Shown: positions 17,844-26,368, counted from the stretch's first letter. The stretch is 36,585 bases of DNA from Oscillochloris sp. (GCA_012032775.1 JAAUQO010000037.1:1-36585), one strand, 5' to 3'. Numbers and translations: made by a program. Notes: generated by a model from the sequence alone, not told the origin.

Positions 17844-17996
17844 GATGTTCCTCCAATCTCGCATTCAACCGACAACAACGCTGTCGCCGGAGCCTTCATC
17901 TCGCGTCGATGTGAGATGCGCGCCGACTCCCCTGAGGTGATTCACGCGGATTGTGATCCCAGATGTGAGGCAACTAGCGGATAGATAACGCAGCGC

Positions 17997-18035
17997 GTTA
18001 TAGACGTTATAACATAGCCGCAGGGGGTCTGTCAA
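17997..18035 (-). promoter_or_regulatory. Sigma-70-type promoter with overlapping palindromic operator
   Basis: On the minus strand TTGACA (18030-18035) is followed after 18 bases by TATAAC (18006-18011), or after 17 by TTATAA. The palindrome GTTATA-N5-TATAAC (17997-18013) covers the -10 box, as expected for a repressor site. The acyl-CoA dehydrogenase start is about 165 bases downstream, leaving a leader that contains a small hairpin (CATCTC/GAGATG). The -35 box overlaps the stop codon of the small membrane ORF upstream. Confidence 0.6.
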
Positions 18036-18175
18036 TACGGTTCAGGCGAGATCTCAGCGTTGCTGCAACCTCCATGATCATTATGGAGTTCCCACTCGGC
18101 GATCAGGTACAGTACCACGGCACATATCAGATGGATACTTCCGATCAGGAGCACAATCGTCATGAGTGTTGACAT
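18032..18175 (-). CDS. Small single-helix membrane protein, 47 residues
   Basis: ATG 18175 has GAGGG seven bases upstream and the frame ends at TGA 18032-18034. The product starts MSTLMTIVLLIGSIHLICAV and continues VLYLIAEWELHND. This is one hydrophobic helix of about 23 residues followed by an acidic, His-containing tail, a typical layout for a small bacterial membrane protein. Overlapping frames give no plausible protein. It sits upstream of the acyl-CoA dehydrogenase on the same strand, and its stop codon overlaps that gene's -35 box. I do not recognise the family. It could be a regulator or stabiliser of a membrane complex, with no direct evidence. Confidence 0.5.
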   Translation of the reverse strand: MSTLMTIVLLIGSIHLICAVVLYLIAEWELHNDHGGCSNAEISPEPY

Positions 18176-18368
18176 AATTAATCCCTCGCGCGCCTTGCAA
18201 CATCGATTCATTGCGGTAAACGTGCGCTGGATTGGCTTTTGTCGCCGGCCAGGCGGTAGAGATTACTGTGTGGTGATCATCGCGGGACAAATAACACTTC
18301 GCTAACAATGCATTACTGTTGTTCCGATAGTGGCATGCTATGCTGATGCTGTATAGAAAGGATTGTCG

Positions 18369-18752
18369 ATGTATACAGTACAGATTGAAACGGTACGCCG
18401 CTGGGCTCAGGTTCTTGGGCTCGGAGTGCTACTGGCAATTACCCTTATTCTGGTGCTCGCGGTTGTTCTGCCTGCCGCAGCTCTGGTTCTGGCCCTGGCG
18501 TTGATCGCAGCAACCGTACTGGTCGTGGCACGACAAGTGCGAACCGTTGCGCAGACAGCTCAGCACACAGCGGCCAAGATGTCGTCGGCTGCGGAGCCTG
18601 TGCCAGCCACGCTGCAACTGGAGTTAGCCGACGGCAGCGTGCTGCAAGGGCGTCCGGTAGTAATGCCGGGCCGTCAGGAGCATACCATGGTTCTCACGCG
18701 GGAGGGCTATTTGCTGGTGGATGCCGAAGGCGCGATCCGCTATCGGCTTTAA
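18369..18752 (+). CDS. Small membrane protein with C-terminal soluble domain
   Basis: 127 residues from ATG 18369 (AAAGGA upstream; a TTG two codons earlier is less likely). A long hydrophobic stretch at about residues 14-52 is wide enough for two transmembrane helices in a hairpin. A basic Gln/Thr-rich linker follows. A small beta-rich tail of about 50 residues (LQLELADGSVLQGRPVVMPGRQEHTMVLTREGYLLVDAEG is its extent, positions 84-123) ends the protein and faces the cytoplasm by the positive-inside rule. I do not recognise the family. It is transcribed alone and ends at a strong terminator shared with the convergent response regulator. Confidence 0.65.
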   Translation: MYTVQIETVRRWAQVLGLGVLLAITLILVLAVVLPAAALVLALALIAATVLVVARQVRTVAQTAQHTAAKMSSAAEPVPATLQLELADGSVLQGRPVVMPGRQEHTMVLTREGYLLVDAEGAIRYRL

Positions 18753-18796
18753 GCTCCCGGCCGAGTGGTGTTAGGGCCGCTGCCGGAATACAATGT

Positions 18797-18850
18797 CTGC
18801 CTTGTGTGATGACGAGACGAAACTGCGTCGCACACAAGGCAGGCATTTTT
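18797..18850 (+). terminator. Intrinsic terminator with T-run
   Basis: Twelve-base arms CTGCCTTGTGTG (18797-18808) and CACACAAGGCAG (18831-18842) enclose an inner GACG/CGTC stem. They are followed by GCATTTTT. It ends the plus-strand membrane-protein gene and lies just before the stop of the convergent response regulator (18859). Confidence 0.75.
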
Positions 18851-18858
18851 GTACCCGG

Positions 18859-19662
18859 TTAGCGCCGGGTGGTCGCGTCGGTGGTGAGAACATAGCCGGC
18901 GCCGCGGATACTGACAATCAGGCGCGGCGCCTGTGGATCGAACTCGATTTTGCGCCGCAACTTATGAACCCGCGCCTTCACGAGATCGCGGGCTTCGATC
19001 TCATCGCACTCGTAGCCGAAGACATCGCGCACAATCTGGCGCGGGCCGATCACCCGTTCGCGATGATCAGCCATGTACAGCAGCAGCTTCATCTCGCCGT
19101 TCGACAGTTCGCTGCGTTGGCCGGCGCAGTCTACCGTACGGCGGTAAGGATCGACCGTAAGCGGGCCGATCGCACGTAAGTGCTGCTCGTTCCGCTCACG
19201 AAGCATCGTTTTGGACGTGATCTCGGGTTTGTGGGGAAGATAGTACAACTGATCGGCGACGTGTTCGCGAAACAGACGTTGCGATTGACGGTTTCGGCGC
19301 CGTTCACCGGCGCTGCGCACCCGTTCCATTACTTTGTGCATATCGAGGGGTTTTTGGAAGTACTCGAAGACGCCGTGGCCGATTGCGGCGATCGCCGTAT
19401 CGAGTGATCCGGCCGCAGTGATGACGATGCTCTCAATGTCGCTGTCGTAGCTGCGAGCGGCGGCTATCACATCCATGCCATGACCCTCAGGTAGTTGGAG
19501 ATCGGTGATCAGCAGATCGAACTGTAACGACCCCAGTGCTTCAACCGCCTGGGCCGCACTCCCCAGCGACAGCACCTGCACTCCGGCGCGGCGCAATGTG
19601 CCCTCGATGATACAACGCACGACCCGATCATCCTCCACCAAGAGCACGGATAACGATTCCAT
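18859..19662 (-). CDS. Response regulator, receiver plus OmpR/PhoB-type winged helix
   Basis: 267 residues. The receiver is intact: E10-D11-D12, phosphoacceptor D54 in LLITDLQLPEGHGMDV, T82 in IVITAAG and K104 in FQKPL. Its style is closer to NtrC-type receivers than to PhoB. After a basic linker the OmpR-type winged helix covers about 165-262 (LTVDPYRRTVDCAGQRSELS, VFGYECDEIEARDLVKARVHKLRRKI, IRGAGYVLTT). It binds DNA, normally as a dimer on direct repeats spaced 11 bases apart. No histidine kinase lies beside it, so it is an orphan here. ATG 19662 has AGAGA upstream. A candidate promoter lies 40-70 bases upstream. Confidence 0.9.
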   Translation of the reverse strand: MESLSVLLVEDDRVVRCIIEGTLRRAGVQVLSLGSAAQAVEALGSLQFDLLITDLQLPEGHGMDVIAAARSYDSDIESIVITAAGSLDTAIAAIGHGVFEYFQKPLDMHKVMERVRSAGERRRNRQSQRLFREHVADQLYYLPHKPEITSKTMLRERNEQHLRAIGPLTVDPYRRTVDCAGQRSELSNGEMKLLLYMADHRERVIGPRQIVRDVFGYECDEIEARDLVKARVHKLRRKIEFDPQAPRLIVSIRGAGYVLTTDATTRR

Positions 19663-19701
19663 GAAATCTCTTTTTCTCGATGAATATATGACAGTATTTT
19701 C

Positions 19702-19731
19702 ATACTAACTGAAGTTTGATTTGCACAGCAA
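19702..19731 (-). promoter_or_regulatory. Candidate promoter of the orphan OmpR-type regulator
   Basis: On the minus strand TTGCTG (19726-19731) and TAGTAT (19702-19707) are separated by 18 bases in an unusually AT-rich stretch, about 40 bases before the ATG at 19662. The rest of the 19663-19949 gap, up to the RadC gene, shows no further gene or RNA that I can support. Confidence 0.4.
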
Positions 19732-19949
19732 TAGTATTACAATCCTGTCAAATGATAGGACCATTTTTTAGGCCTGCAAAGCCAGGTTCATACCGTGCAA
19801 CGAATCACCCGATTCGTATCGCCGCTTGGCGGAGCACCGCGTTAGATCCACCGTTGAAACCTGCCGGAGGAATTCAAGCGTATCCTGGGCCGCAGCGGCG
19901 CGGTATACCAGCGTATCGTTGTTTTTGCTGAAGGGAAAGGTGGGCAGGT

Positions 19950-20657
19950 GTGACAACCACGGCGGGTTATCATCTACGGTTACGTGAATTACCACCAACG
20001 AGTCAACCCCGGGAGCGATTGCGTGATCTGGGGCCGGCCGCGCTTTCAGATACTGAATTATTGGCGATTCTATTGCGGGTAGGCGTGAGCGGGACGAATG
20101 TGCTGCAATTAGCGCAGGAGTTGTTGTCGGAATATCGTGGTTGGAGTGGATTACTGCGGGTCGATTATCACGAACTGTGCAAGCGGCGGGGTTTAGGCGA
20201 GGCGAAAACGGCGGCGCTTAAAGCGGCGCTGGAGATCGGACGGCGCCTGTTGGCGACAGGCATCGAGGAGCGTACGCAGATCCGCTCGCCGGCCGATGTT
20301 GCCGCGTTGTTGATGTTGGAGATGGGCCATCTGGAGCAAGAGCATCTGCGCACGGTGCTGTTGGATACCAAGAATCGTGTTCAGCAGATCGCAACGGTCT
20401 ATATCGGCTCGGTCAATAGTGCGCAGATCCGCGTGGGCGAGGTATTCCGCGAGGCGGTACGGCGCACGAGTGCAGCCTTAATCGTAGTGCATAATCATCC
20501 GTCGGGTGATCCAAATCCCAGCCCTGAAGATATTCTGGTGACCCGGCAGATTGTCGAGGCCGGCAAACTGCTTGATGTGGACGTGCTGGATCATCTGGTG
20601 ATCGGACGGGGGCGCTATGTTTCGATGCGCGAGCGTGGTCTCGGTTTTCCGACATAA
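19950..20657 (+). CDS. radC: RadC family protein (JAMM domain)
   Basis: 235 residues from GTG 19950, with AAGG upstream. The N-terminal helix-hairpin-helix region carries [26 protein letters not shown], the usual RadC opening, and [21 protein letters not shown]. The C-terminal JAB1/MPN-type metalloprotease-like fold has the metal motif [14 protein letters not shown] (H181, H183, D194). All family signatures are present at normal length. Despite the historical name, a direct repair role of RadC is not established. It is transcribed alone and ends at a strong terminator. Confidence 0.92.
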   Translation: MTTTAGYHLRLRELPPTSQPRERLRDLGPAALSDTELLAILLRVGVSGTNVLQLAQELLSEYRGWSGLLRVDYHELCKRRGLGEAKTAALKAALEIGRRLLATGIEERTQIRSPADVAALLMLEMGHLEQEHLRTVLLDTKNRVQQIATVYIGSVNSAQIRVGEVFREAVRRTSAALIVVHNHPSGDPNPSPEDILVTRQIVEAGKLLDVDVLDHLVIGRGRYVSMRERGLGFPT

Positions 20658-20705
20658 CGACGCCGGGTTGGAATTTTGTTCCAACCCGGCGTGTCGTTCG
20701 TTTTT
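20656..20705 (+). terminator. Intrinsic terminator of radC
   Basis: A 13-base perfect stem, CGCCGGGTTGGAA (20661-20673) with TTCCAACCCGGCG (20679-20691) and loop TTTTG, is extended by AACGA/TCGTT flanks and followed by TTTTT at 20701-20705. It is placed directly after the radC stop and 4 bases before the end of the convergent epimerase gene. Confidence 0.8.
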
Positions 20706-20708
20706 GGA

Positions 20709-21653
20709 TCAATCGCCGATGGCGAGTTCGAGATCGGCCGGTTCTGCAAAGGCTGCCGGGAGTCGTTCATCGAGCCAGAGCCTGTAGCTCGGGTAGCGCA
20801 GAAAGAACGGCAGATCGTGTTTGAGACGGGCGTTGGAAAGCCTGGTAGAGGCGCAGGCCATCCCAATCACGCTCGGATCGATCCCGGATTGCAGCGCGAC
20901 GGCAGGATCAAAGCGCCGCGGTGACAACATCCCAAGGCGCCGGCGCACCTCGGCAACTAAATTGTACTGGCGGATTGGATCGTCATCGCAGAGGTTATAG
21001 ATACCGCCCGGCATACCAAGTTCGGGCAACAGGCGCAACGCTTCGATCAGATCGTCCACATGAATATGGGAGACAAAATTGCGGCCCTGGCCATAGAGCA
21101 CATAGGCGCCGTTGGCAATTGCGTCGATCAGATCGTGGTCGGGGCCGTAGATTGTTGCGATGCGCATCACAATGCCGGGAAAACGATGATCGCGAACTGC
21201 GCGCATCACCACTTGCTCGGCTTCACATAATATTTCGCCCAGTGGATAACCGGGTGTGGTTGGAGTATCTTCATCAAGCAGGGCTTCGCCGCCATCGCCG
21301 TAGGTGGCGGGGCTTGAAGCGAAAAGATAGGCCCGTACCCGCCGGCTGCGTGAGCATGCCGCGATCAGGTTCTGGTTGCCGTCTAGAAGGGTGCGACGGA
21401 GATTGTCACCGGCAAGGATATTGCCGCCGCTAAGGTTATAGACAACCTCGATACCCTCGGTGATACCGGTGATCGTTTCGGGTCGGGTCAGATCACCGAT
21501 CCAGACAGCCATTCCCTGAGCTGCCAGGCGCTCAACAACGGGATCTTCGGCACTATGCACCAGGCCGCGCACGCGATTGCCTTCAGCCAGCAGACGCTCG
21601 GCGAGTCGCGAGCCGACATAGCCGGCAGCGCCCGCGATCAGGTAGAACCCCAT
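20709..21653 (-). CDS. NAD(P)-binding epimerase/dehydratase-like protein (extended SDR, catalytic Lys missing)
   Basis: 314 residues. The Rossmann motif GAAGYVGS (8-15) is intact, as are GDLTRPE and the FASSPATYGDG Ser region. The SDR active-site motif YxxxK reads Y136-P-L-G-E140, so the catalytic Lys is Glu (codon GAA, read directly). VMRIATIYGPD and FVSHIHVDDLIEAL are typical of sugar-nucleotide epimerases and related extended SDRs. Without the Lys the usual oxidoreductase chemistry is doubtful. The protein may be an atypical SDR or an NAD(P)-binding regulator. It is probably transcribed from a promoter in the 272-base gap upstream that carries a repeat array. The downstream end meets the radC terminator. 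Confidence 0.85.
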   Translation of the reverse strand: MGFYLIAGAAGYVGSRLAERLLAEGNRVRGLVHSAEDPVVERLAAQGMAVWIGDLTRPETITGITEGIEVVYNLSGGNILAGDNLRRTLLDGNQNLIAACSRSRRVRAYLFASSPATYGDGGEALLDEDTPTTPGYPLGEILCEAEQVVMRAVRDHRFPGIVMRIATIYGPDHDLIDAIANGAYVLYGQGRNFVSHIHVDDLIEALRLLPELGMPGGIYNLCDDDPIRQYNLVAEVRRRLGMLSPRRFDPAVALQSGIDPSVIGMACASTRLSNARLKHDLPFFLRYPSYRLWLDERLPAAFAEPADLELAIGD

Positions 21654-21823
21654 AGTTCACCTCGCTCATCGTTAGGGCACGCAGCGGCATCTCCATCGAA
21701 GCCGCCATGCCTATCCTATTGTCGCAGGCTGCCCCGAGGACATAGTGGTCCCGACCGGTTCCATCTGTTCAGGTGCAGCGCGTTAACGTCGATTTTAGCA
21801 TTTCTTGCAATTATCTGCGATGG

Positions 21824-21869
21824 ATTATAGGTCGGCATGCCGGGTGCATATCTTGTGCGTTTCTTGTGC
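21824..21869 (-). promoter_or_regulatory. Promoter with three 11-base-spaced GCAC repeats
   Basis: On the minus strand a consensus TATAAT lies at 21824-21829 with no good -35 box. Instead GCACA (21865-21869), GCACA (21854-21858) and GCACC (21843-21847) are spaced exactly 11 bases apart, ending 13 bases before the -10 box. This is the layout of an activator-dependent promoter of the PhoB/OmpR type. It would drive the epimerase-like gene, with a leader of about 165 bases. The binding protein is unknown. Confidence 0.4.
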
Positions 21870-21925
21870 ATTTTTGGCCGCCGGGGTATTGGGGTTCGCA
21901 AATCATGCCATGGTGCGAAAAGCCT

Positions 21926-22420
21926 TCACGGGGCCAGGCTTGCGAACTGTTCGACCCAATGGCGTTGTTCGACGGTGTCGGGAACCGGCCGGCCGCGGGC
22001 GGTGGTGATGCGCTCGAATGCCTGTGCCGGGGTGAGTCCGAGCAGGGTGAGGACTGCGGCGGCGATCAGGGATGAACGGCCGATACCGGCGCGACAGTGG
22101 ATGACGATCTGCCGGCCGGATTGGGCTGCCACAGCCAGATCGTTGATACAGTTCAACGTAAACCGGTTCAGCGGCGGTACACTGAAATCGGGGATGGGAA
22201 AGGCGACGAAGTGTAAGCCTGCCGCCACGGCGAACGATTCCTCGGCGCGCAGCTCCAGTTCTACCTGTTCGGCAGGTGTCAGCAGGCCGACAAGGGTTTC
22301 CGCGCCGAGCCTGTGTAGGGCGGCGAGTTCATCGGCCAGCCAATCACCGCCGCGGGGGCATGGCATCGTCGCAATCCTGCCGGCAGCGGGCGTGTCGATC
22401 CAGTAGGGTGGTGTGATCAT
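21926..22420 (-). CDS. Dual-specificity/tyrosine protein phosphatase
   Basis: 164 residues. The CX5R loop is intact (IHCRAGIGRSS: C109, R115, then S116), and the general acid is probably D78 in PIPDFSVPP. The N-terminal region GGDWLADELAALHRLGAETLVGLLTPAE matches the small CDKN3/DSP-like phosphatases. It should remove phosphate from Tyr or Ser/Thr residues, or from a small phospho-compound, in the cytoplasm. The ATG at 22420 lacks a clear ribosome site, and M19 with AGGA upstream is an alternative start. It lies 66 bases downstream of the AIM24 gene on the same strand, so the SDR, AIM24 and phosphatase genes may form one unit. Confidence 0.85.
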   Translation of the reverse strand: MITPPYWIDTPAAGRIATMPCPRGGDWLADELAALHRLGAETLVGLLTPAEQVELELRAEESFAVAAGLHFVAFPIPDFSVPPLNRFTLNCINDLAVAAQSGRQIVIHCRAGIGRSSLIAAAVLTLLGLTPAQAFERITTARGRPVPDTVEQRHWVEQFASLAP

Positions 22421-22486
22421 TGGCGTGTAGTGTAAGCGGCGTACGGCCTGAGCATGGTTGCAAGTGATTGGCCTGGACCGGCGGCG

Positions 22487-23155
22487 CTACCCCGAATTTG
22501 TGGCGGCGGCAGTGGCCGCGCCGCGCTTGAGGCTTTGCAGCAGCACAACACCCGGCCCACTAAGTCTGGTCATAAAAATGCCTTCGCCGCCGAAAAATGC
22601 CCGCCCAAGGCTGCCGACGGTCTGTATGTCATAATCGACGCTGTCGCTGAAGGCGGCCAGGTTGCCGGTACTAACGATCAGTTGCTCGTTCTGAGCCAAC
22701 TGGCGGCGCTCGAAGTCGCCGCTGCCGTGGATCAGGACGCTGCCGCGGCCGGAGATCCGTTGCAGGAAGAGGCCGGCACCGCCGAAGACGGCCGCCCCGG
22801 CGCGGCGCGCGATGATTAACGTAATATCGATCTCGTCGCCCCAGGCGGCCAGAAATGAACCCCGTGTGGCCACCACCGGCCCGTCGGCGAGATCCCATTC
22901 GGCGATGTGACCGGGCGCATTTGATGCGACCAGGGCAAACTGGTGTTCGCCTTCGGCTTCGATATAGGTCAGGGCGATACCTTCACCGGCCAACGAACGA
23001 CGCACGGCCCCGCCGAGCCCGCCGGGCACCCGTGGTCGCCAGGCGATGCCTGGGGAGTAGGCCATGAGTGAACCCTTGCTGAGCCATGCAGTCTCGCCGG
23101 GTGCGAATTGCAGCCTGGCGCGCTGGGCGATCTCGCCGGAGATTGTGTATTCCAT
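22487..23155 (-). CDS. AIM24 / TIGR00266 family protein
   Basis: 222 residues from ATG 23155, with AGGAG upstream. The fold is rich in beta strands, with the repeated Gly-rich turns of the family (FGGAGLFLQRISGRGSVLIHGSGDF and FFGGEGIFMTRLSGPGVVLLQSL). The N-terminus shows the segment GSLMAYSPGIAWRPRV. The family has a double-stranded beta-helix-like fold of unknown biochemical role in bacteria; the fungal AIM24 member affects mitochondrial inner-membrane organisation. No signal peptide. It sits 50 bases after the SDR gene and 66 bases before the phosphatase on the same strand. Confidence 0.85.
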   Translation of the reverse strand: MEYTISGEIAQRARLQFAPGETAWLSKGSLMAYSPGIAWRPRVPGGLGGAVRRSLAGEGIALTYIEAEGEHQFALVASNAPGHIAEWDLADGPVVATRGSFLAAWGDEIDITLIIARRAGAAVFGGAGLFLQRISGRGSVLIHGSGDFERRQLAQNEQLIVSTGNLAAFSDSVDYDIQTVGSLGRAFFGGEGIFMTRLSGPGVVLLQSLKRGAATAAATNSG

Positions 23156-23205
23156 CGCGAACTCCTTTCTTGCCACCTAACAAGTATGTGACCTTCAGCA
23201 TGGCA

Positions 23206-23955
23206 TCAAGCCAGGACGCCGCCATCGACGGCGAGAATATGGCCGGTTACGAATGCAGCGGCGTCCGAGGCGAGCCAGAGCACCGCTTCGGCGACTTCAT
23301 CGGGTGTGCCGAGGCGTTTCAGCGGCACCTGGGCCGCGAAACGCTCCATCTCGCCTGCGCCGGCGATCCCGAGCATTTCGGTGGCGATCCGGCCCGGCGC
23401 GACGGCGTTGACGCGAATCCCGCGCTCGGCATATTCGAGGGCCGCCGAGCGGGTGAGTGAGAGGACGGCGCTTTTGGCGGCGGCGTAGATCGCGACGCCG
23501 GGGTTGGTATTGCGGAGGCCGGTGGTTGAGGCGTTGTTGATGATCACGCCATTGCCCTGGGCGAGCATGTGCTGGAGTTCGTATTTCATGCAGAGAAAGG
23601 TGCCGCGGACGTTCACGGCCAGCAACTCATCAACCAGAGCCGGTTCTTGATCGGCCAGCAGGGCGCGGGTGCCGAAGCCGCCGGCGTTGTTGAAGGCGAT
23701 GTCGAGACGACCGTACGTGTCGATCGCTAACCGAACCAGCGCGGCAACCGCCGCCGCATCGGTGACATCGGTTGCTTGAAAGATCGCACTGCCGCCATCG
23801 GCGCAGATCGCAGCGGCGACGGCTTGCCCGCGTTCGACCCGGCGATTGCCGATCACGATCTTTGCGCCATGACGGGCCAGCAGGTGTGCGCTTGCCGCGC
23901 CAATTCCCGATCCGCCGCCGGTGATCAGGGCTACGCGCCCGGCCAGGATTGCCAT
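23206..23955 (-). CDS. Classical short-chain dehydrogenase/reductase (SDR)
   Basis: 249 residues, normal length. The cofactor motif TGGGSGIG (12-19), NNAG (89-92) and the catalytic set S143, Y157, K161 (YAAAK) are all present. The C-terminal RINAVAPG-like segment reads RVNAVAPGRIATEM, and AAFVTGHILAVDGG closes the fold. NRR after the second strand favours NADP(H). The substrate is not visible; the family covers sugars, steroids, hydroxyacyl groups and many alcohols. ATG 23955 has AAAAGG upstream. It is the first gene of the SDR-AIM24-phosphatase run. Confidence 0.9.
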   Translation of the reverse strand: MAILAGRVALITGGGSGIGAASAHLLARHGAKIVIGNRRVERGQAVAAAICADGGSAIFQATDVTDAAAVAALVRLAIDTYGRLDIAFNNAGGFGTRALLADQEPALVDELLAVNVRGTFLCMKYELQHMLAQGNGVIINNASTTGLRNTNPGVAIYAAAKSAVLSLTRSAALEYAERGIRVNAVAPGRIATEMLGIAGAGEMERFAAQVPLKRLGTPDEVAEAVLWLASDAAAFVTGHILAVDGGVLA

Positions 23956-24114
23956 GCGTCACCTTTTCTACGCCCAAGTTTAGCCTGCGGCAGCACAGTC
24001 GGGATGACTCTTTCCGCCAACCCGACGGAAAAATAAGCGGTGTGCCTTACCGCGCAACTTATGCACCTGGGGAATGTAGCGTGTTCCGGGCGTAGAGTCA
24101 AACGGAGCGACTGC

Positions 24115-25698
24115 TTACGCGGGCAGAATCTTGTGGGTGCGGGCGCGGGCGACCGCCTCGGTACGACTGCGGGCGTCGAGTTTGCTGAGAATGTGGTTCA
24201 GATGACTCTTGACGGTGCCGATGCTGATGCACAGGGTTGCGGCGATCGTCTGGTTCGAGGCCCCTTCGGCCACCAGGCGCAACACTTCCAGTTCACGTTC
24301 GCTCAGGGCATCGAAGGTCGCGGTTCCGCTTGCGTCCAACTGGTGCAGTTGCCGGGCCTGCGCAGTTAAGCGGGCGAGTTCGCGCTCGATGTGTTGGGCG
24401 AGTGGCGCAGCACCGTGTTCCTGGGCGAGCGACCGGGCGCGAATCAGGGCAGACTCGGCGGCCGCATGCTCGCTGCATGCGGGGCGGATGCGGGTGATCA
24501 GTTCGGCGGCCTGGGCCGGATCATTGGCGACGAGGGCGTGTTCAAACGCCGGCAGAAGCTGTTCCTGGCGAGCGTACCAATGGCTTGCGCGCCGGTGCAA
24601 CAGGGCGATGGTGTCGGATTGTTCGCGTTCCAAACGCTCACGCAGAAAGGCGCGGAACAACTGGTGATAGCGAAACCAACGCCGTTCGCCGTCCACCGAA
24701 ATAACGAACAGATTGGCGTGATCCAACTCTTCCAGGATCAGCCGGCTATACGAATCGGTGGAGGGCTGATCGGATTCGATGCCGAGTACCGCATCGCAGA
24801 GCGGGCCGCACAGCTGATCGAGGATGGCGGTCTGGAGCAGAAATGCTTTGCGATAGGCCGGTTGTCCGGCGAACACATCTTCGGCGAGGTAGGCGAAGAG
24901 ATGGGGCCGGCTGTCGCTCAGTTGGGCATCTACATCCGGTGGAGCTTCCCGGTTCCCGTTCAGGCCGGCACACTGATCGCCGGCGGTTTGCATGGTAAGG
25001 GCAACCAGTTGCACGCCGGCCGGCCAACCCTCGACATAGGTGTCGATATGCTGCAATGCTTCGGCGCTCAGTTCAATGCCGATCCTCATAAAAAAGTGCC
25101 GGATCTCTTGGTGGCTGAAGCGCAAATCGGCGGCTCGCAACTCGACCAGGCCGCCATGGGCGCGCAGGCGGGCGAGCGGCAGCGGTGGATCGGCGCGACT
25201 GCCGATCACCAGGCGTATGTGCGGCGGGAGGTGATCGAGCAAGAACGCGACCGCCAGATGCACCTCGGGCGCATGAATGACGTGATAATCGTCGAGTACC
25301 AGCAGTACTGCGCGATCGAGGCTGATCAACGCATTCAGAACGTGGGTGAGATAGTGCTCAATCGCGTGTGTATGCAAGCCGCCGGCCCATGCCTCCGGTT
25401 GCGGAATCGGCAGTGGAATGCGGGCAAGCGCGGCGTGCAGGTAGCTCAGGAAGCGCAGCGGCTCGTTGTCGCCGGATTCCAGGGTAAGCCAGGAGATCGC
25501 GACATCACTTGCGGCCAGGGCGTGGCACCAGGATGCGAGCAGCGTGGTTTTGCCGAAGCCGGCCGGCGCGGAGAGCAAGAGGAGTTGGGCTTCAGGCACA
25601 CTAAGACGCTCGATCAGCGCTGATCGAGCCAGTGTCGCACGGCGTACCGGCGGTGTAAACAATCGTGTGTGCAGCAGCGGCGGATGCTCCACCAGCAT
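24115..25698 (-). CDS. MalT-like LuxR-family ATP-dependent activator, shortened
   Basis: 527 residues from ATG 25698, with GAGGG seven bases upstream; the frame start at 25833 is rejected. The N-terminal STAND-type ATPase has Walker [10 protein letters not shown] (44-52), a Walker B-like strand [10 protein letters not shown], and the MalT-like segment [12 protein letters not shown]. The C-terminal LuxR/GerE helix-turn-helix starts at [18 protein letters not shown] and ends [22 protein letters not shown]. MalT and LAL-family members are usually about 850-950 residues because of a long TPR-like sensor region. Here only about 120 residues separate the ATPase half from the HTH. It is therefore a natural short form or has lost most of its ligand-sensing domain, though the frame is intact. 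No maltose genes are nearby. Confidence 0.87.
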   Translation of the reverse strand: MLVEHPPLLHTRLFTPPVRRATLARSALIERLSVPEAQLLLLSAPAGFGKTTLLASWCHALAASDVAISWLTLESGDNEPLRFLSYLHAALARIPLPIPQPEAWAGGLHTHAIEHYLTHVLNALISLDRAVLLVLDDYHVIHAPEVHLAVAFLLDHLPPHIRLVIGSRADPPLPLARLRAHGGLVELRAADLRFSHQEIRHFFMRIGIELSAEALQHIDTYVEGWPAGVQLVALTMQTAGDQCAGLNGNREAPPDVDAQLSDSRPHLFAYLAEDVFAGQPAYRKAFLLQTAILDQLCGPLCDAVLGIESDQPSTDSYSRLILEELDHANLFVISVDGERRWFRYHQLFRAFLRERLEREQSDTIALLHRRASHWYARQEQLLPAFEHALVANDPAQAAELITRIRPACSEHAAAESALIRARSLAQEHGAAPLAQHIERELARLTAQARQLHQLDASGTATFDALSERELEVLRLVAEGASNQTIAATLCISIGTVKSHLNHILSKLDARSRTEAVARARTHKILPA

Positions 25699-25934
25699 GG
25701 CAACACCCTCTTCGGTTGCGCTTCGCCCCCTGGCGCTTCCTTCGTTACAGCCAGGCGAAACAGTGGTTCGGATGATAACCTTACGCCTACACTGTAGCGC
25801 ACCACCAACCGCGCCACAGTGAAGTGGTCGCAACAGACTGTAAAGATTGTGCTCTATCTTTTGGTAGACGACAGTGCTGCGGGTTTAGCCGTATCGTGAG
25901 GGCAATCCAACATGCCGTGTGTACGAGGTTGCTT

Positions 25935-26324
25935 ATGCTTGCCCATTTGCGACAACATCTCGTGGCTGTGCTGAGTTCGGCGCAGCGTGTGATTCTATCG
26001 ACCACTGGACCGGCCGGGCTGCAAGCGGCAATGCTGCCCTGTGTGGCCGATGGCCTGCTGATCCGGCTGATGTTGCCGCGAACTTCGGATCTGTTGCTGA
26101 ATATCGAGCGTGAACCGCAGGTGCTGGTAACCAGTAGCGATTGGCAGGTATGGGGCCGGGCACGGGTGCTGGATTCGGGCGCACGGGCGGCGCTGATCAA
26201 TGGGTTCAATTTGCCGGATCCGGCCTGGTTTACGCTGATCGAAGTTGTGCCGGCGCGGGTGGCGGTGAGTCGCCACGAGGGTTGGGGTGCGGCGGAGACA
26301 TTTGATGTTGACGCAGAATCGTAG
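25935..26324 (+). CDS. Possible pyridoxamine-phosphate-oxidase-like split-barrel protein
   Basis: 129 residues from ATG 25935, with GAGG five bases upstream; an earlier frame start at 25824 adds Cys-rich non-coding-like residues. HLRQHLVAVLSSAQRVILSTTG and LLLNIEREPQVLVTSSDWQVWGRARVL fit the first strands of the FMN-binding split barrel of the PNPOx-like family, but key flavin contacts cannot be assigned. It is divergent from the LuxR-type gene, with a 236-base gap that contains the palindrome CTACACTGTAG (25787-25797). The call is a fold guess. Confidence 0.55.
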   Translation: MLAHLRQHLVAVLSSAQRVILSTTGPAGLQAAMLPCVADGLLIRLMLPRTSDLLLNIEREPQVLVTSSDWQVWGRARVLDSGARAALINGFNLPDPAWFTLIEVVPARVAVSRHEGWGAAETFDVDAES

Positions 26325-26325
26325 G

Positions 26326-26362
26326 CCGACTGCGGTTTCAGCCAAACCGAAACCGCAGTCGG
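26326..26362. terminator. Bidirectional terminator hairpin
   Basis: Perfect 14-base arms CCGACTGCGGTTTC (26326-26339) and GAAACCGCAGTCGG (26349-26362). It is placed between the stops of the split-barrel gene (plus) and the CoA-binding gene (minus), so it serves both. Confidence 0.7.
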
Positions 26363-26368
26363 TGCAAA

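Noticed and set aside
17844..17996. Possible riboswitch in the acyl-CoA dehydrogenase leader
   Set aside because: Only a 6-base hairpin is visible, and no conserved riboswitch core could be recognised.
18081..18308. Minus-strand 75-codon frame overlapping the small membrane ORF
   Set aside because: The alternative frame at 18032-18175 has a ribosome site and a proper membrane helix, whereas this one has neither.
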